NCBI RefSeq assembly: GCF_018991925.1
Contig: NW_024737042.1
Span: 15,085,647-15,149,646, forward strand
DNA length: 64,000 bases
From: Homarus americanus
Taxonomy: Eukaryota > Arthropoda > Malacostraca > Decapoda > Nephropidae
Direction of reading: 5' to 3'
Both the position numbers and the translations under genes were made by a program. This document shows, one piece after another, positions 46,701 to 58,782 of the stretch (its first letter is position 1; every line of letters starts with the position of its first letter). The notes under the pieces are model-generated. The model worked only from the letters and a program-made list of their open reading frames with translations, was not told the origin of the DNA and ran no database searches.

Positions 46701-47552
46701 CCACCCCTATAGGACACATTACCACCCCTATAGGACACATTACCACCCCCTATAGGACACATTACCACCCCTATGGGACATTATCACCCCTATAGGACAC
46801 ATTACCACCCTATAGGACACATTACCACCCTATAGGACACATTATCACCCCTATAGGACACATTACCACCCCTATAGGACATTACCACCCTATAGGACAC
46901 ATTACACCCTCTATAGGACACATTACCACCCCTATAGGACACATTATCACCCCTATAGGACACATTATCACCCTATAGGACACATTACACCCCTATGAAT
47001 TTACATGACATTATCACCCCTATAGGACACATTATCACCCTATAGACACATTATCACCCCCTGGGACACATTACCACCCCTATGGTCACATTACCACCCC
47101 TATAGGACACATTATCACCCCTATAGGACACATTACCACCCCTATAGGACACATTCACCCCTATGGACCCATTACACCCCCTATAGGACCCATTACCACC
47201 CCTATAGGACACATTACCACCCCTATAGGACACATTATCACCCCCTATAGGACACATTACCACCCCTATAGGACACATTATCACCCCTATAGGACACATT
47301 ATCACCCCTATAGGACACACTATCACCCCTATAGGACACATTACCACCCCTATGGACACATTACCACCTATAGGACACATTATCACCCCCTATAGGACAC
47401 ATCACCCCCTATAGGACACATTATCACCCCTATAGGACACATTATCACCCCTATAGGACACATTATCACCCTATAGGACACATTACCACCCCTATAGGAC
47501 ACATCACCCCTATAGGACACATTATCACCCCTATAGGACACATTATCACCCT
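43712..47552. repeat. 3.8-kb satellite-like array, 21-bp unit GGACACATTATCACCCC
   Basis: About 185 units. The full unit is GGACACATTATCACCCC plus TATA. Variation is limited: TATC or TACC in the centre, CCCC or CCCCC, and one-base losses (TAGACAC for TAGGACAC). Two short insertions of TACGACACATTATCAGAA plus AACA type occur near 43915, 44245 and 44380, which points to block duplication in the left part. Left-half units favour five Cs and more deletions, and right-half units are more regular. The 21-bp length keeps frames open and gives YRTHYHP or DNVSYRG peptide repeats that are not genes. Confidence 0.97.
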
Positions 47553-47762
47553 CTCCTGTGTTATTATCTGTTATTAAATCCCCTGTTCTCTTCTTCCTCT
47601 CTCACCATCATCTATTCTTAATTATCTCTCTTGATTATTATTATTATTGTTCTCCATTCCCTCCTCCTTCATACACCACCTCTCGCGTATACTGTAACGC
47701 TTTTGTACCGTAAACTGTAAGGCTGTATTCAATTAGGTCAAATACTCACATTCAGGAAAGCA
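47553..47762. other. Unique sequence
   Basis: ATT run near 47635-47647. No gene. Confidence 0.5.
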
Positions 47763-47763
47763 A

Positions 47764-47764
<1 letters not shown>

Positions 47765-47826
<62 letters not shown>
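47765..47826. repeat. (CA)n microsatellite
   Basis: About 31 CA units leading straight into the element remnant at 47827. Confidence 0.96.
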
Positions 47827-47832
<6 letters not shown>

Positions 47833-47905
47833 GTGATAACCACATAGGAAACACGAAAGCACAAAGTTCGTAAGCGCTTTCTTGTGATTCACATCTTCAG
47901 GGTGA
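47827..47905 (-). mobile_element. Retroelement-tail remnant with hammerhead-like core
   Basis: On the minus strand the sequence reads CCTGAAGATG, TGAATCACAAGAAAGCGC, TTACGAACTTTGTGCTTTCG. CTGAAGA (47894-47900) fits the hammerhead core CUGANGA, an imperfect stem TGTG-AAT-CACA (47883-47893) follows, and GAAA (47878-47881) fits the GAAA core. One extra A sits between the stem and GAAA. I could not find a good stem I. Penelope-like retroelements are known to carry minimal hammerheads of this arrangement. This is a remnant call based on motif resemblance only. Confidence 0.4.
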
Positions 47906-47976
47906 GTACAGACACACATACACAAACATCAATATATAAACAGAAAAACTATCAATATCGGTGTATGGTATAGCCA

Positions 47977-47979
<3 letters not shown>

Positions 47980-48009
<30 letters not shown>

Positions 48010-48101
48010 GTGTTGTGTGTGTGTGTGTATCAGGCTGTGCTATAGACTGTATCAAACCGTTTCACACTGCACATCTTTGTGGCAGGTGTCCAATAAACCT
48101 G

Positions 48102-48182
<81 letters not shown>
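47980..48182. repeat. Two (GT)n microsatellites
   Basis: GT runs at 47980-48028 (with TTGTGTTG interruption) and 48102-48182. Confidence 0.95.
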
Positions 48183-48183
<1 letters not shown>

Positions 48184-48235
48184 TGGTCCCCTACTCGGTG
48201 ATATAAGAGCGTTTGGTGACAGAGGGTTGAGGAGC

Positions 48236-48745
48236 AGGGCAGGGTAGGGTAGGGAGGGGTATGGTAGGGGTAGGGTAGGGTAGGGCAGGTAGGGTATGGT
48301 AGAGGTAGGGGTAGGGAGTAGGGTAGGGTAGGAGTAGGGTAGGGTAGGGGGCAGACAGGGAGGAGGCAGGGTTGGGGGAGGGTAGGGGGGCAGGAGGGTA
48401 TGGTAGGGGAGGGAGGGGAAGGAACAGGGCAGGGTAGGGGTGGGAGGGGGTAGGGTGGGGCAGGAGGTAGGGTAGGGCAGGCCAGGGTAGGGTGGGGTAG
48501 GGTAGGGGTAGGGTAGGGTAGGGCAGGGCAGAGGGGGCAGGGTAGGGTAGGGTAGGGTAGGGTGGCAGGGCAGGAGAGGGTGGGAGAGGGGCAGGGCAGG
48601 GGTAGGGGTAGGGGTAGGGTATGGTAGGGTAGGGTAGGCAGGGGCAGGGCAGGGTAGGTAGGGGTAGGGGTGGTAGGGTAGGGTAGGGTAGGGGTGGGTA
48701 GGGGTAGGGCAGGGCAGGGCAGGTAGGGCAAGGGTAGGGTTGGTG
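48236..48745 (+). repeat. G-rich GGGTA/GGGCA array, about 510 bp
   Basis: Runs of three to five G separated by TA, CA or A (GGGTAGGGTAGGGGTAGGGC). There is no fixed longer period. Nearly any 25-bp window meets the G-quadruplex pattern on the plus strand. It differs from telomere TTAGG and TTAGGG repeats by having GTAGG spacing. Pro/Leu/Tyr-rich minus frames of 190-238 codons are compositional. Confidence 0.93.
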
Positions 48746-48988
48746 GTATTGGGTGATTCGCACTCCACGTGTTATATCAAAATTGTGATTACTATTACAT
48801 TGATAAAGTAATTCGTAATTATCAGAGCTCCCTCCTACCCTTCATTCCTTTCTTCCTCCTTCCTTCATTTCATTCCTTCACCTACCTCTCGCCCTCGTCT
48901 TTCTTATTCATTCATTACTGTCTATGTCTTTCTCTCCTTCTCTCCTCCTTCCTTCCTTCCGCCCTTCTCTTCTTCCTCCACTCTCTCT

Positions 48989-48992
<4 letters not shown>
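48746..48992. other. Unique then TTCC-rich sequence
   Basis: Pyrimidine-rich with TTCC and CATT slips. The 123-codon frame here is low complexity. Confidence 0.55.

Positions 48993-49061
<69 letters not shown>
48993..49061. repeat. (CA)n microsatellite, about 34 units
   Basis: Uninterrupted CA run. Confidence 0.97.
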
Positions 49062-49066
<5 letters not shown>

Positions 49067-49569
49067 GCTTTTGTCATGACCTTATCAAATTTGTACCTTT
49101 TTCTAATATTATGAGAAAATATAAAAGTTTTCGTATCTGACATTCAGAAGGCTACTATTGGTGAGGCCATTGTGATGTGTACATAAATAGTAGTCTTATT
49201 AACTTTAACTTTTATAAATGTGAAATCTCTGTATTTGTTCCTGTAATTATGATTTATATCGGTAACTGTATTGTGTATATGCCTCTGTACCTGTATTTTG
49301 TGAACCTTAACCTGGTCTTGTACCTGTAACTGTATTTGAATTATATATGTAACTTTTGGAACCGTAACCGTCCGAGTACCTGTAGTTATACTAACACCTG
49401 CATTTACACCTGTAGCTGTACTTGCACTTGCACCTGTACCTGCACTTGTAACTATGCATGCATCTGTGTCTGAACTAGCATCTATACCTGTAATTGTACC
49501 TGCGTCTAGTGTATATACGTGATCGTGGGCACTTCGGTCCCGGTGGCTAGTCCGGTGTTACAGCTTACC
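49062..49569. other. Unique sequence with degenerate ACCTGTA repeats
   Basis: From about 49250 to 49510 the phrases ACCTGTAACTGTA, CACCTGTAGCTGTA and CTTGCACCTGTACC recur irregularly, echoing the CACCTG minisatellite at 27886-28147. No gene seen. Confidence 0.6.
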
Positions 49570-52500
49570 GAGGTTGTTATAATCATGGTCGTGGTTGTTA
49601 TAATCATGGTCGTGGTTGTTATAATCATGGTCGTGGTTGTTAATAATCATGGTCGAAGTTGTTATAACTGGCGTCGGTTGTTATAATCATGGTCGTGGTT
49701 GTTATATTCATGGTCGTGGTGTTATAATCATGATCGTGGTTGTTATAATTATAGTCGTGGTTGTTATAATCATGGTCGTAGTTGTTATAATCATAGTCGT
49801 GGTTATTATAATCATGGTCGTAGTGGTTGTTATAATCATGGTCGTGGTTATAATCATGGTCGTGGCTGTTTAATCATGGTCGTGGTTGTTATAATCATAG
49901 TCGTAGTTGTTATAATCATGGTCGTAGTTGTTATAATCATAGTCGTGGTTATAATCATGGTCGTAGTTGTTATAATCATGGTCGTGGTTGTTAATAATCT
50001 TAGTCGTGGTTGTTATAATCATGGTCGTAGTTATTATAATCATGGTCGTATGGTTATAATCATAGTCTTAGATTGTTATAATCAGGTGGTCGGGTTGTTA
50101 TAATTATAGTCGTGGTTGTTGTTATATTCATGGTCGTAGTTGTTATAATTATAGTAGTGGATTTGTTATATTCATGGTCGTGGTTGTTATAATTATAGTC
50201 GTGGTTGTTATAATCATGGTGTGGCTGTTTTAATCATGGTCGTGGTTGTTATAATCATAGTCGTGGTTATTATAATCATGGTCATGTAGTTGTTATAATT
50301 ATGGTCGTAGTTGTTATAATTATAGTCGTGGTTGTTATATTCATGGTCGTAGTTGTTATAATTATAGTCGTAGTTATATATTCATGGTCGTGGATTGTTA
50401 TAATTACATAGTCGTGGTTGTTATAATCATGGTCATTAGTTGTATAATCATGGTCGTAGTTGTTGTTATAATCATGGTCGTGGTTATAATCTTAGTCGTG
50501 GTTGTTATAATCGTAGGTCGTAGTTGTTGCATAATCATGGTCGTAGTTGTTATAATCATAGTCGTAGTTATTATAATCATGGTCGTAGTTGTTATAATTA
50601 TAGTCGTAGTTGTTATATTCATGGTCGTAGTTGTTATAATTATAGACCATTGGTTGTTATATTCATGGTCATAGTTTATTTATAATTATAGTCGTGAGTT
50701 TATTTATAATCATGGTCGTGGTTGTTATAATCATGGTCGTGGTTGTTATAATCATGGTCGTGGCTGTTATAATCATGGTCGTGGTTGTTATAATCATGGT
50801 CGTGGTTGTTGAATCATGGTCGTGGTTGTTATAATCATGGTCGTGGTTGTTATAATTATAATCAATGGATGGTTATATTCATGGTCGTGGTGTTATAATT
50901 ATAGTCGTGAAGTTTATTTATAATCATGGTCGTGGTTGTTATAATTATAGTCGTAGTTTGTTATAATCATGGTCGTGTCTGTTATAATCATGGTCGTAGT
51001 TGTTAGAATCGCGGTGTGGGTTGTTATAATCATGGTCGTGGTTATTTATAATCTTAGTCGTAGTTGTTATAATCATGATTAAATTGAAGTTTATTTATAA
51101 TTATGGTGTGGTTGTTATATTCATGGTCGTAGTTGTTATAATTATAGTCGTCGTGGTTGTTATAATCATGGTCGTGGTTGTTATAATCATAGTCGTGGTT
51201 GTTATAACTGCGGTCGGCTGTTTTAATCATGGTCGTGGTTGTTATAATCATAGTCGGTTATTATAATCATGGTCCTAGTTGTTATAATCATGGTCGTGTT
51301 GTTATAATTATAGTCGTGGTTGTTATATTCATGGTCAGTTGTTATAATTATAGTAGTGGTTGTTATAATCATGGTCGTGGTTGTTATAATCTTAGTCGTG
51401 GTTGTTATAATCATGGTCGTGGTTGTTATAATTATAGTCGGTTGTTATATTCATGGTCGTAGTTGTTATAATTATAGTCGGTTGTTATAACTGGCGGTCG
51501 TGGCTGTTTAATCATGGTCGTGGTTCTATAATCATAGTCGGGTTATTATAATCATGGTCGAGTTGTTATAATCATGGTCGTAGTTGTTATAATTATAGTC
51601 GGTTGTTATATTCATGGTCGTGGTTGTTATAATTATAGTCGGTTGTTATAATTATAGTCGTGGTTTATATTCATGGTCGTGGCTGTTTTAATCATGGTCG
51701 TGGTTCTTATAATCATAGTCGTGGGTTATTATAATCATGGTCGTAGTTGTTATAATCATGGTCGTAGTTGTTATAATTATAGTCGTGGTTGTTATATTCA
51801 TGGTCGTGGTTGTTATAATCATGGTCGTAGTTATAATTATAGTCGGTTGTTATATTCATGGTCGTGGTTGTTATAATTATATTCGTGGTTGTTATAATCA
51901 TGGTCGTGGTTGTTATAATCATGGTCGTGGTTGTTATAATCATGGTCGGCTGTTATAATCATGGTCGGGTTTTTATAATTATAGTCGTGGTTGTTATAAT
52001 CATGTTCGTAGTTGTTATAATCATGGTCGTAGTTGTTATAATTATAGTCGTGGTTGTTATATTCATGGTCGTGGTTGTTATAATTATAGTCGGGTTATTA
52101 TAATCATGGTCGTTGTTATAATCATGGTCGTGGTTGTTATAATCATGGTCGTGGTTTTTATAATTATAGTCGTGGTTGTTATAATCATGGTCGTGGTTGT
52201 TATAATCATGGTCGTGGTTGTTATAATCATGGTCGTGGCTGTTATAATCATGGTCGTGGTTTTTATAATTATAGTCGTGGTTGTTATAATCATGTTCGTG
52301 AGTTGTTATAATCATGGTCGTAGTTGTTATAATTATAGTCTGGTTGTTATATTCATGGTCGTGGTTGTGGTTGTTATAATCATAGTCGTGGTTATAATCA
52401 TGGTCTTAGTTCATTATAATCTTGATTAAATTGTTTGCTATATTCATGGTCTTGGTTGTTATAATCTTAGTCGTTTACTTTATATTCATGGTCGTGATTT

Positions 52501-53338
52501 AGTTATAATCATGGTCATTAGTTTTATAATTATAGTCGTGAAGTTGTTATAATCATGATTAAGTGGTTGTTATAATCATAGTCATGGTTATTATAATCAT
52601 GATTAAGTAGTTTGTTACTCAATCATGGTGGTAGTTGCTATATTCATGGTCATTAGTTGTTATAATTATGGTCGTGGTTTGTTATATTCATGATTAAATT
52701 GGTTTGTTATAATTACTGATGTAGTTTAGGTATAATCATGAATTAAGTGGTTATTTATAATCATAATTAGTAGTTGTTATAATCATGGTCGTAGTTGTTA
52801 TAATTATAGTCGTGGTTGCTATATTCATGGTGTTATTATAATCATAATTAGGTGGTTGTTATAATCATGGTCGTGGCTGGTATAATCATAGTGTGGTTTT
52901 TATAATTATAGTCGTGGGTTGTTATAATCATGGTCGTGGTTGTTATAATCATGGTCGTAGTTGTTATAATCATGGTCGTAGTTATAATTATAGTCGTGGT
53001 TGTTATATTCATGGTCGTGGTTGTTATAATTATAGTCGTGGTTGTTATAATCATGGTCGTGGTTTTTATAATTATAGTCGTGGTTGTTATAATCATGGTC
53101 GTAGTTGTTATAATCATGGTCGTAGTTTTTATAATTATAGTCGTGGTTGTTATAATCATGGTCGTAGTTGTTATAATTATAGTCGTGGTTGTTATATTCG
53201 TGGTCGTGGTTGTTATAATTATAGTCGTGGTTGTTATAATCATGGTTTTGGTTGTTATAATTATAGTCGTGAGTTGTTATAATCATGGTCGTGTTTGCTA
53301 TATTCATGGTCGTGGTTGTTATAATCATGGTCGTTGTT
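49570..53338. repeat. 3.8-kb array, 21-bp unit TATAATCATGGTCGTGGTTG
   Basis: About 178 units. Three subtypes alternate: TATAATCATGGTCG, TATAATTATAGTCG and TATATTCATGGTCG. They often appear in the fixed order TATATTCATGG then TATAATTATAG, giving a 42- or 63-bp higher-order unit. Units between 52400 and 52860 are eroded (AATCATGATTAAGTGG), and those on both sides are regular. Long frames on both strands reading MVVVVII or DYNNH repeats follow from the 21-bp period. Confidence 0.97.
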
Positions 53339-54611
53339 GTGAGACTTACAGTATCTAATATACTATAAGAAGGAATAGAATAAAGGTTAGAAAAATTAGT
53401 TAAAGAAATACTCGCCATAAGGAGAGGTTAAAATAATCAAAACAAAATTTATTATGAATCACCATGATCATTCCCAGATAAATTATATTATGAAGAGAAG
53501 TGACCTTGATTCTGATTAGAGTAGTCACCATCTGCTAAGTCATCACCTGTGTCAAGTCATCATAGTCATCATCTACGTTAGTCAGTTTTAGGCCCATCAC
53601 ATGACCGACCATCCATGTTCTTTCCGTGCGAGGTGTTAATTATCCAATGTGTCTTATTATTTACTCTGGTGGATATAAGACCTCCCTACCCTCACTGACG
53701 CAGCTATGGTCAATTTGGTGTTATTCTTGTTTATAAATGCCTTCTAATCTGTCTCAGGTCTATCCCTCCTGTCTATTGCCATCCCAACTGTCTGTTCGTC
53801 TGCGTGGTGTTTGACTGTCAGCCCGTCTGTACTAATGTGAACCAGTCAGTCAACTGTCTGTCTGTCATGTTAGTTGGCATATTGTCTTTTGTGCACGTAT
53901 GAATCTGTCTATTTTGTCAACCTCCTGTCTGTTTCACTGTCTATATTCACCCTGTGTCTATTTTGAGTCATCTTCTCCATGCATTCCTATTATTATCATT
54001 TATCTCTTCTCCTTTTCCATGTACAGTCACCCACAGAATAAGTATACACTGTAGCTGTAAGGTCGTCTGGTAACGTTGAAACTGCGTATCCAGACGCATG
54101 ATGAAACTGAGCTCCCTGTTATCTCTAAGTATTTTCTGTTTCCCTTCTTTATTCTTCTATTTACTCATCTCCCTTCCTTTAATCCAAACAACATTATAAA
54201 GAAAGTAGGCTAAGAAAAAAGTGGGGGGAGGTAGGAAGCCGTACGATAACTGCAATCGTAGGCTGACAGCGTCCAGCGAATGAGGTGCGCCAAGTCCGTA
54301 GACTTGTATCGTTTTCCAGCTTAAATAAAATGGTTATGTAATGGCTTCCTAAAGAAACCATCGATATGGGACCAGGTTTGTTCCACTGTGCGAATTTTTT
54401 GCGATTTTTCCACCAAGTTTGATGAAAAACGATTGTGCCGTTTCGGCTGCCCAGACACACACACGCCTTGCGCTGTAGTATATTAGATTAGATTTGAACC
54501 TGTCCTTACACCTGTACCTGTACCTGTACCCTACAGTACATCACCCAACACAAAAAAACACCTTTGCAGAAAATGTTTTTAGGTAAAAATTCTTCGTCTT
54601 TTCACTTCGTT
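53339..54611. other. Longest repeat-poor block of the right half, no gene supported
   Basis: Unique composition, with degenerate CTGTCTGT motifs from 53750 to 53950 and ACCTGTACCTGT at 54508-54530. An 88-codon minus frame (54460 to 54194) starts MCLGSRNGTIVFHQTWWKNR and is not low complexity. It looks more like decayed dispersed repeat than a gene, but I cannot assign it. Confidence 0.45.
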
Positions 54612-55340
54612 TTCTTTCAACTTGGGGGCTTTCAGCTTGGAGGAGGCTTTCAGATTGGGGCAGGAAGGGTTTTAGCTTTGGGGGAGGCTTTCTGCTTGGG
54701 GTTTTTCAGCAAGGGAGGCTTTTAGCTTGCAGGGCTTTCAACAGGGTCTTTCAGTTTGAGGCTTTCAGCTTGGGGAAGAGGCTTTCAGTTTCGTGGGGCT
54801 TACAGCAGGGTGCTTTCAGCTGGGGAGAGGATTTCAGCTTTGGGAGGATTTCAGCTTTGGGAGGCTTTCAGCTTGGGGAGGCTTTCAGCTTGGGGGCTTT
54901 CAGCTTTGGGGAGGCTTTCAACAAGCGAGGATTTCAGCTTGATGGGGAGGCTGAGCTTGGAAGGCTTTCATCTTTGTAGGTAGGAGACTTTCAGCAGGGA
55001 GCCTTTCAGCAGGAGAGCCTTTCAGCTTAGGGAGGGCTTCAGCAGGAGGCTTTCCAGCTTTAGTGGAGGGCTTTCAGCTGGGGAGGCTTTAAGCAGGGGG
55101 AGAGACTTTCAGCTTCGGAGGGAGGCTTTCAGCTCTGGAGGCTTTCAGCAGAGACTTTCAGCATGGGGGATCTTTCAGCTTTGGGGGAGGTTTCAGCAGG
55201 AGACTTTCAGTTTGGGGAAGGGTGCTTTCAGCTTAAGAGGAGGGTGTTTTGAGCTTGGAGAGCTTTCAGCTTAGGAGACTTTCAGCAGGGCTTTCAGCTT
55301 TGGGGAGACTTTCAGCGAGGAGGCTTTCAGCATGGGGGAC
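54612..55340. repeat. ~18-bp minisatellite, GGCTTTCAGCTTGGGGA
   Basis: About 40 units of 14-25 bp built on CTTTCAGC followed by TTGGGGAGG or AGGG. Unit length is irregular. An array of this degeneracy is likely old. Confidence 0.92.
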
Positions 55341-55492
55341 TACGGATATTACTGTAATATTTTTATCTTGAAACACGTCCTGAGGTTATGTGTTAGTATA
55401 GTATTATTTAATCTCTTCTTTGTCGTCTCTTTTGTTTTGAGAAATTTGGGCTGATTCTTTTTTCTTTCACTGTGTAGATGAGATGAAGGGGT

Positions 55493-55494
<2 letters not shown>
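55341..55494. other. Unique sequence
   Basis: No gene or repeat seen. Confidence 0.5.
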
Positions 55495-55551
<57 letters not shown>

Positions 55552-55731
55552 ATTAAGACACAGGAAGCATATATACACAAGGTTGTTAACACCGTCACAT
55601 GGAGACACATGACCCTTCCATGTATCTCCCGGGACACTGCTGTAATGAGCCTCATATGTCTCTCATGATCCCGGCTGTCGTGAGAAGAGAGAGAGAGAGA
55701 GAGAGAGTATAGTAGGTAGGTTTCTGTCTTA

Positions 55732-55797
<66 letters not shown>
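55495..55797. repeat. TC, GA and GT microsatellites
   Basis: TC run at 55495-55546, GA run at 55684-55706, GT run at 55734-55797. The TC and GA runs face each other across 140 bp and could pair. Confidence 0.95.
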
Positions 55798-55802
<5 letters not shown>

Positions 55803-55957
55803 CTCCCAATGAGCAATAAACACGGGCTCATTATCCATATTTATCCCTTAATAAACTAACTGAGAGAATTAAAAGAAAACAACAAAAGATTAAAAAAAAC
55901 AATGAAAGGAAAAAAAGAAGAAAAGAGTTTACACAAACAACCCAAAATTATGGCTCA

Positions 55958-56365
55958 GCCCCTCCCCCCCTCTTCCTCTTCCCTTCCTCCCACACCACCC
56001 CTTCCCCTCTTCCTTTCCTCTTCCTCCCTTTCCCTCTTCCTCCCCCCCTTCCCCACCTCCCCTAACCTCCCCACCTTCCCCACACCTCCCTAACCTCCCC
56101 ACCCCTTCCCCCAGCTCCCCCTTCCCTTTACCTTCCTCTCCCACCCTTCCCCTTCCTCCCACCCATGTCCCTGTCCCCTATACCCTCCCCCTTCCTCCAA
56201 CATCCTTCCCTTCTTCCCCCAGCCTCCTTCCTCCCACCATCTCCTTCCCTCCCACACCTCCCCCTTCCTCCCCACCCCTCCCTTCCTTTCTTCTTCCTCT
56301 TCCTCCCTCCCATCCCCACCCCCCTCCCACCCTCCCATCCCACCCCCACCCCAACCCACCATCCC
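55958..56365. repeat. C-rich pyrimidine tract
   Basis: CCTTCCC/CCTCCC-type sequence, about 400 bp, no fixed period. The minus strand is G-rich with many GGG runs. Gly/Glu-rich minus frames are compositional. Confidence 0.9.
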
Positions 56366-56622
56366 GGCCAAAATATTTACTCCACTGTCTCGTTGTAATT
56401 ATCTTGGTTTCTATAATTGCTAGAAAAAAGGAAATAATTTTTAAACGCAATATTTAAATTATATGACTTTGAACAGCACAGACACGCGATTAAGTTAATG
56501 TTGCGATACGACGCGCGTCACGAACGATACGACGCGTCACGAGGACACAATACGACGCGTCACGAGAAACTTAGCTGGGCACGATGGTTGGGTCATTTAT
56601 GTTTGTTTTGTTTGTGTAATTT
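56366..56622. other. Unique sequence with three CpG-rich ACGCGTCACGA units
   Basis: At 56507-56568, ATACGACGCG(CG)TCACGA recurs three times at about 22-26 bp spacing. The repeat contains the palindrome ACGCGT and two or three further CpGs per unit in an otherwise CpG-poor neighbourhood. The remainder is unique. Confidence 0.75.
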
Positions 56623-56629
56623 ACGTGAT

Positions 56630-56717
<88 letters not shown>

Positions 56718-56749
56718 TTCTTTTCTTTCTTTTCTTTCTTTCTTTCTTT

Positions 56750-56780
<31 letters not shown>

Positions 56781-56840
56781 TCTTTCTTACTTTCTTCTTT
56801 CTTCCTTCTTTCTTTCTTTCTTTCTTTCTTTCTTTCCTTT

Positions 56841-56880
<40 letters not shown>

Positions 56881-56982
56881 TTCTTTCTTTCTTTCTTTTC
56901 TTTCTTTCTTTCTTTCTTTCTTACTTTCTTTTCTTTCTTTCTTCTTTCTTTCTTTCCTCTTTCTTTCTTTCTTTCTTTCTTT

Positions 56983-57026
<44 letters not shown>

Positions 57027-57027
57027 T

Positions 57028-57089
<62 letters not shown>

Positions 57090-57118
57090 TTTCTTTCTTT
57101 TCTTTCCTTTTCTTTCCT
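56630..57118. repeat. (TTTC)n tetranucleotide tract, about 490 bp
   Basis: TTTC units with occasional TTTTC, TTAC and TTCC slips. The plus strand is nearly pure pyrimidine. Frames of up to 207 codons (FLSF repeats or KERK repeats on the other strand) result from the twelve-base (three-unit) phase. Confidence 0.96.
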
Positions 57119-57209
57119 TAAGCCCCTTAGTACAATGGCTTGATCCCTTGAGTACGGTAACACTTTCTCTCAATGCGATGGTGTACAACGGCCTTGTACT
57201 CGTAGGATA
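57119..57209. other. Short unique spacer
   Basis: Spacer between the TTTC tract and the next array. It contains TTGAGTACGGTAAC, which resembles the complement of the neighbouring array unit. Confidence 0.5.
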
Positions 57210-57815
57210 AAGTCTTCATACTCAAAGGAGTTAATTAATCGTAGTCAGGTGTTTAATCATCGTAATTAAGAGTTAAATCATCGTTCTCAGAGGGTTATCA
57301 ATTCTACTCTTAAGGTTTCATAATCAAGGGTTAAACCATCATACTCAAGGGTTAAATCATCATACTCAAGGGTTAAATCATCATAATCAAGGGTTAAAAT
57401 CATCTATAATCAAGGGTTAAATCATCATACTCAAAGGTTTAGATCATCATAATCAGGGTTAAATCATCATACTCAAGGGGTTAAATCATCATACTCAAGG
57501 GTTACATCATCCATAATCAAGGGTTACATCATCATACTCAAGGGTTAAATCATCATACTCAAGGGTTACATCATCATACTCAGGGTTAAATCATCATACT
57601 CAAGGGGTTACATCATCATACTCAGGGGTTACATCATCATAATCAAGGGTTAAATCATCATACTCAGGGGTTAAATCATCATACTCAAGGAACTACATCA
57701 TACTCAGGGTTAAATCATCGACTCAGGGTTAAATCATCATACTCAGGGGTTAAACCATCATAATCAAGGGATTAAATCATCATACTAAAGTTAAATTATC
57801 ATACTCAAGTGTAGA
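57210..57815. repeat. 21-bp minisatellite, unit CATCATACTCAAGGGTTAAA
   Basis: About 28 units, with ACTC/AATC, TTAAAT/TTACAT and GGG/GGGG variants. Units at the left end (57210-57320) are more diverged. The core ATACTCAAGGGTTA is clearly similar to the 22-bp array at 31276-31805 (GTACTCAAGAGGTTTA). Confidence 0.95.
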
Positions 57816-58075
57816 GACACAATACTGCGTAGGTAGAGAAAAATCTCTCGTAAGGTCGTCTGAACACTCACACGTCCATAAAATAGAGATGTCTTTACTA
57901 GGTATTAATCCAGTAATTGGTGTGAAATGTGCGCAAAGTTGATATATTGTGGAAAAGATAACAGTAGTGCGGCGTTATATTTTGAGGAGGAATCGTGGTG
58001 AAGAGAGTTAAAAGATTGTGTGATTAAAGAGAAAAAAGGAGAGCATAGATGTAAATAAATACAGATGAAAAGTAA

Positions 58076-58079
<4 letters not shown>
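57816..58079. other. Unique sequence
   Basis: A-rich toward the right. No gene seen. Confidence 0.5.

Positions 58080-58133
<54 letters not shown>
58080..58133. repeat. (CA)n microsatellite
   Basis: About 27 CA units. Confidence 0.96.
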
Positions 58134-58136
<3 letters not shown>

Positions 58137-58458
58137 TTTTATACGCTACACTAAACACACAACATGACAGAATAACAGTAACCTATATAATGGCAATACA
58201 ACATTACTGTTTTTTCCCGTGTCGTGTTATTATTATTCTCGTGTGTGTGTGTAGTGTGTGTTATCAATCAGCTAAGCGTCAGTACCTGTCCGTAAAAATG
58301 AAACAGTATCGTGATTTATTTGATTATGTTTGTTTTTCGGTCACAAACTTTGTTGATCGGTTCAGTAAATTATTCCTCGATGATAAATTTGTCAGAGAAG
58401 CGAACCTGTGATGTAAACGAGACAGAATTGTGTTCATCTCAAAAAGTAAGTGGTGAGG

Positions 58459-58505
<47 letters not shown>

Positions 58506-58782
58506 GTCCTCCAGAAATTCAGTTAATTACCGGAGAAGTTGGGACGATCACACACACACCTAAGATGTTGGCCGGAGAAGTAAACGCTCCTTATGAATCA
58601 AAAGATATTCTTGGCATCAGATTGTTTGTATCGTCATTACGGGTTGTTGTTTAACGAGGGCCCTTTGAGGTTTCAGGACAGGGGGGTGTGTCAGATGTCT
58701 GGTATATGTGTAGGGGCTTGTGATGTGTTAAAAGGATGTGTTTTGTTTGTGGGAAGGGAGGAGGTTGTGATGTGGGATGGTT

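Noticed and set aside
43712..47552. CRISPR-like direct repeats
   Set aside because: There are no spacers. Units are contiguous 21-bp tandem copies in a eukaryotic setting.
54194..54460. 88-codon minus-strand frame starting MCLGSRNG
   Set aside because: Composition is not low complexity, but no family is recognised. It resembles decayed dispersed repeat more than an exon.
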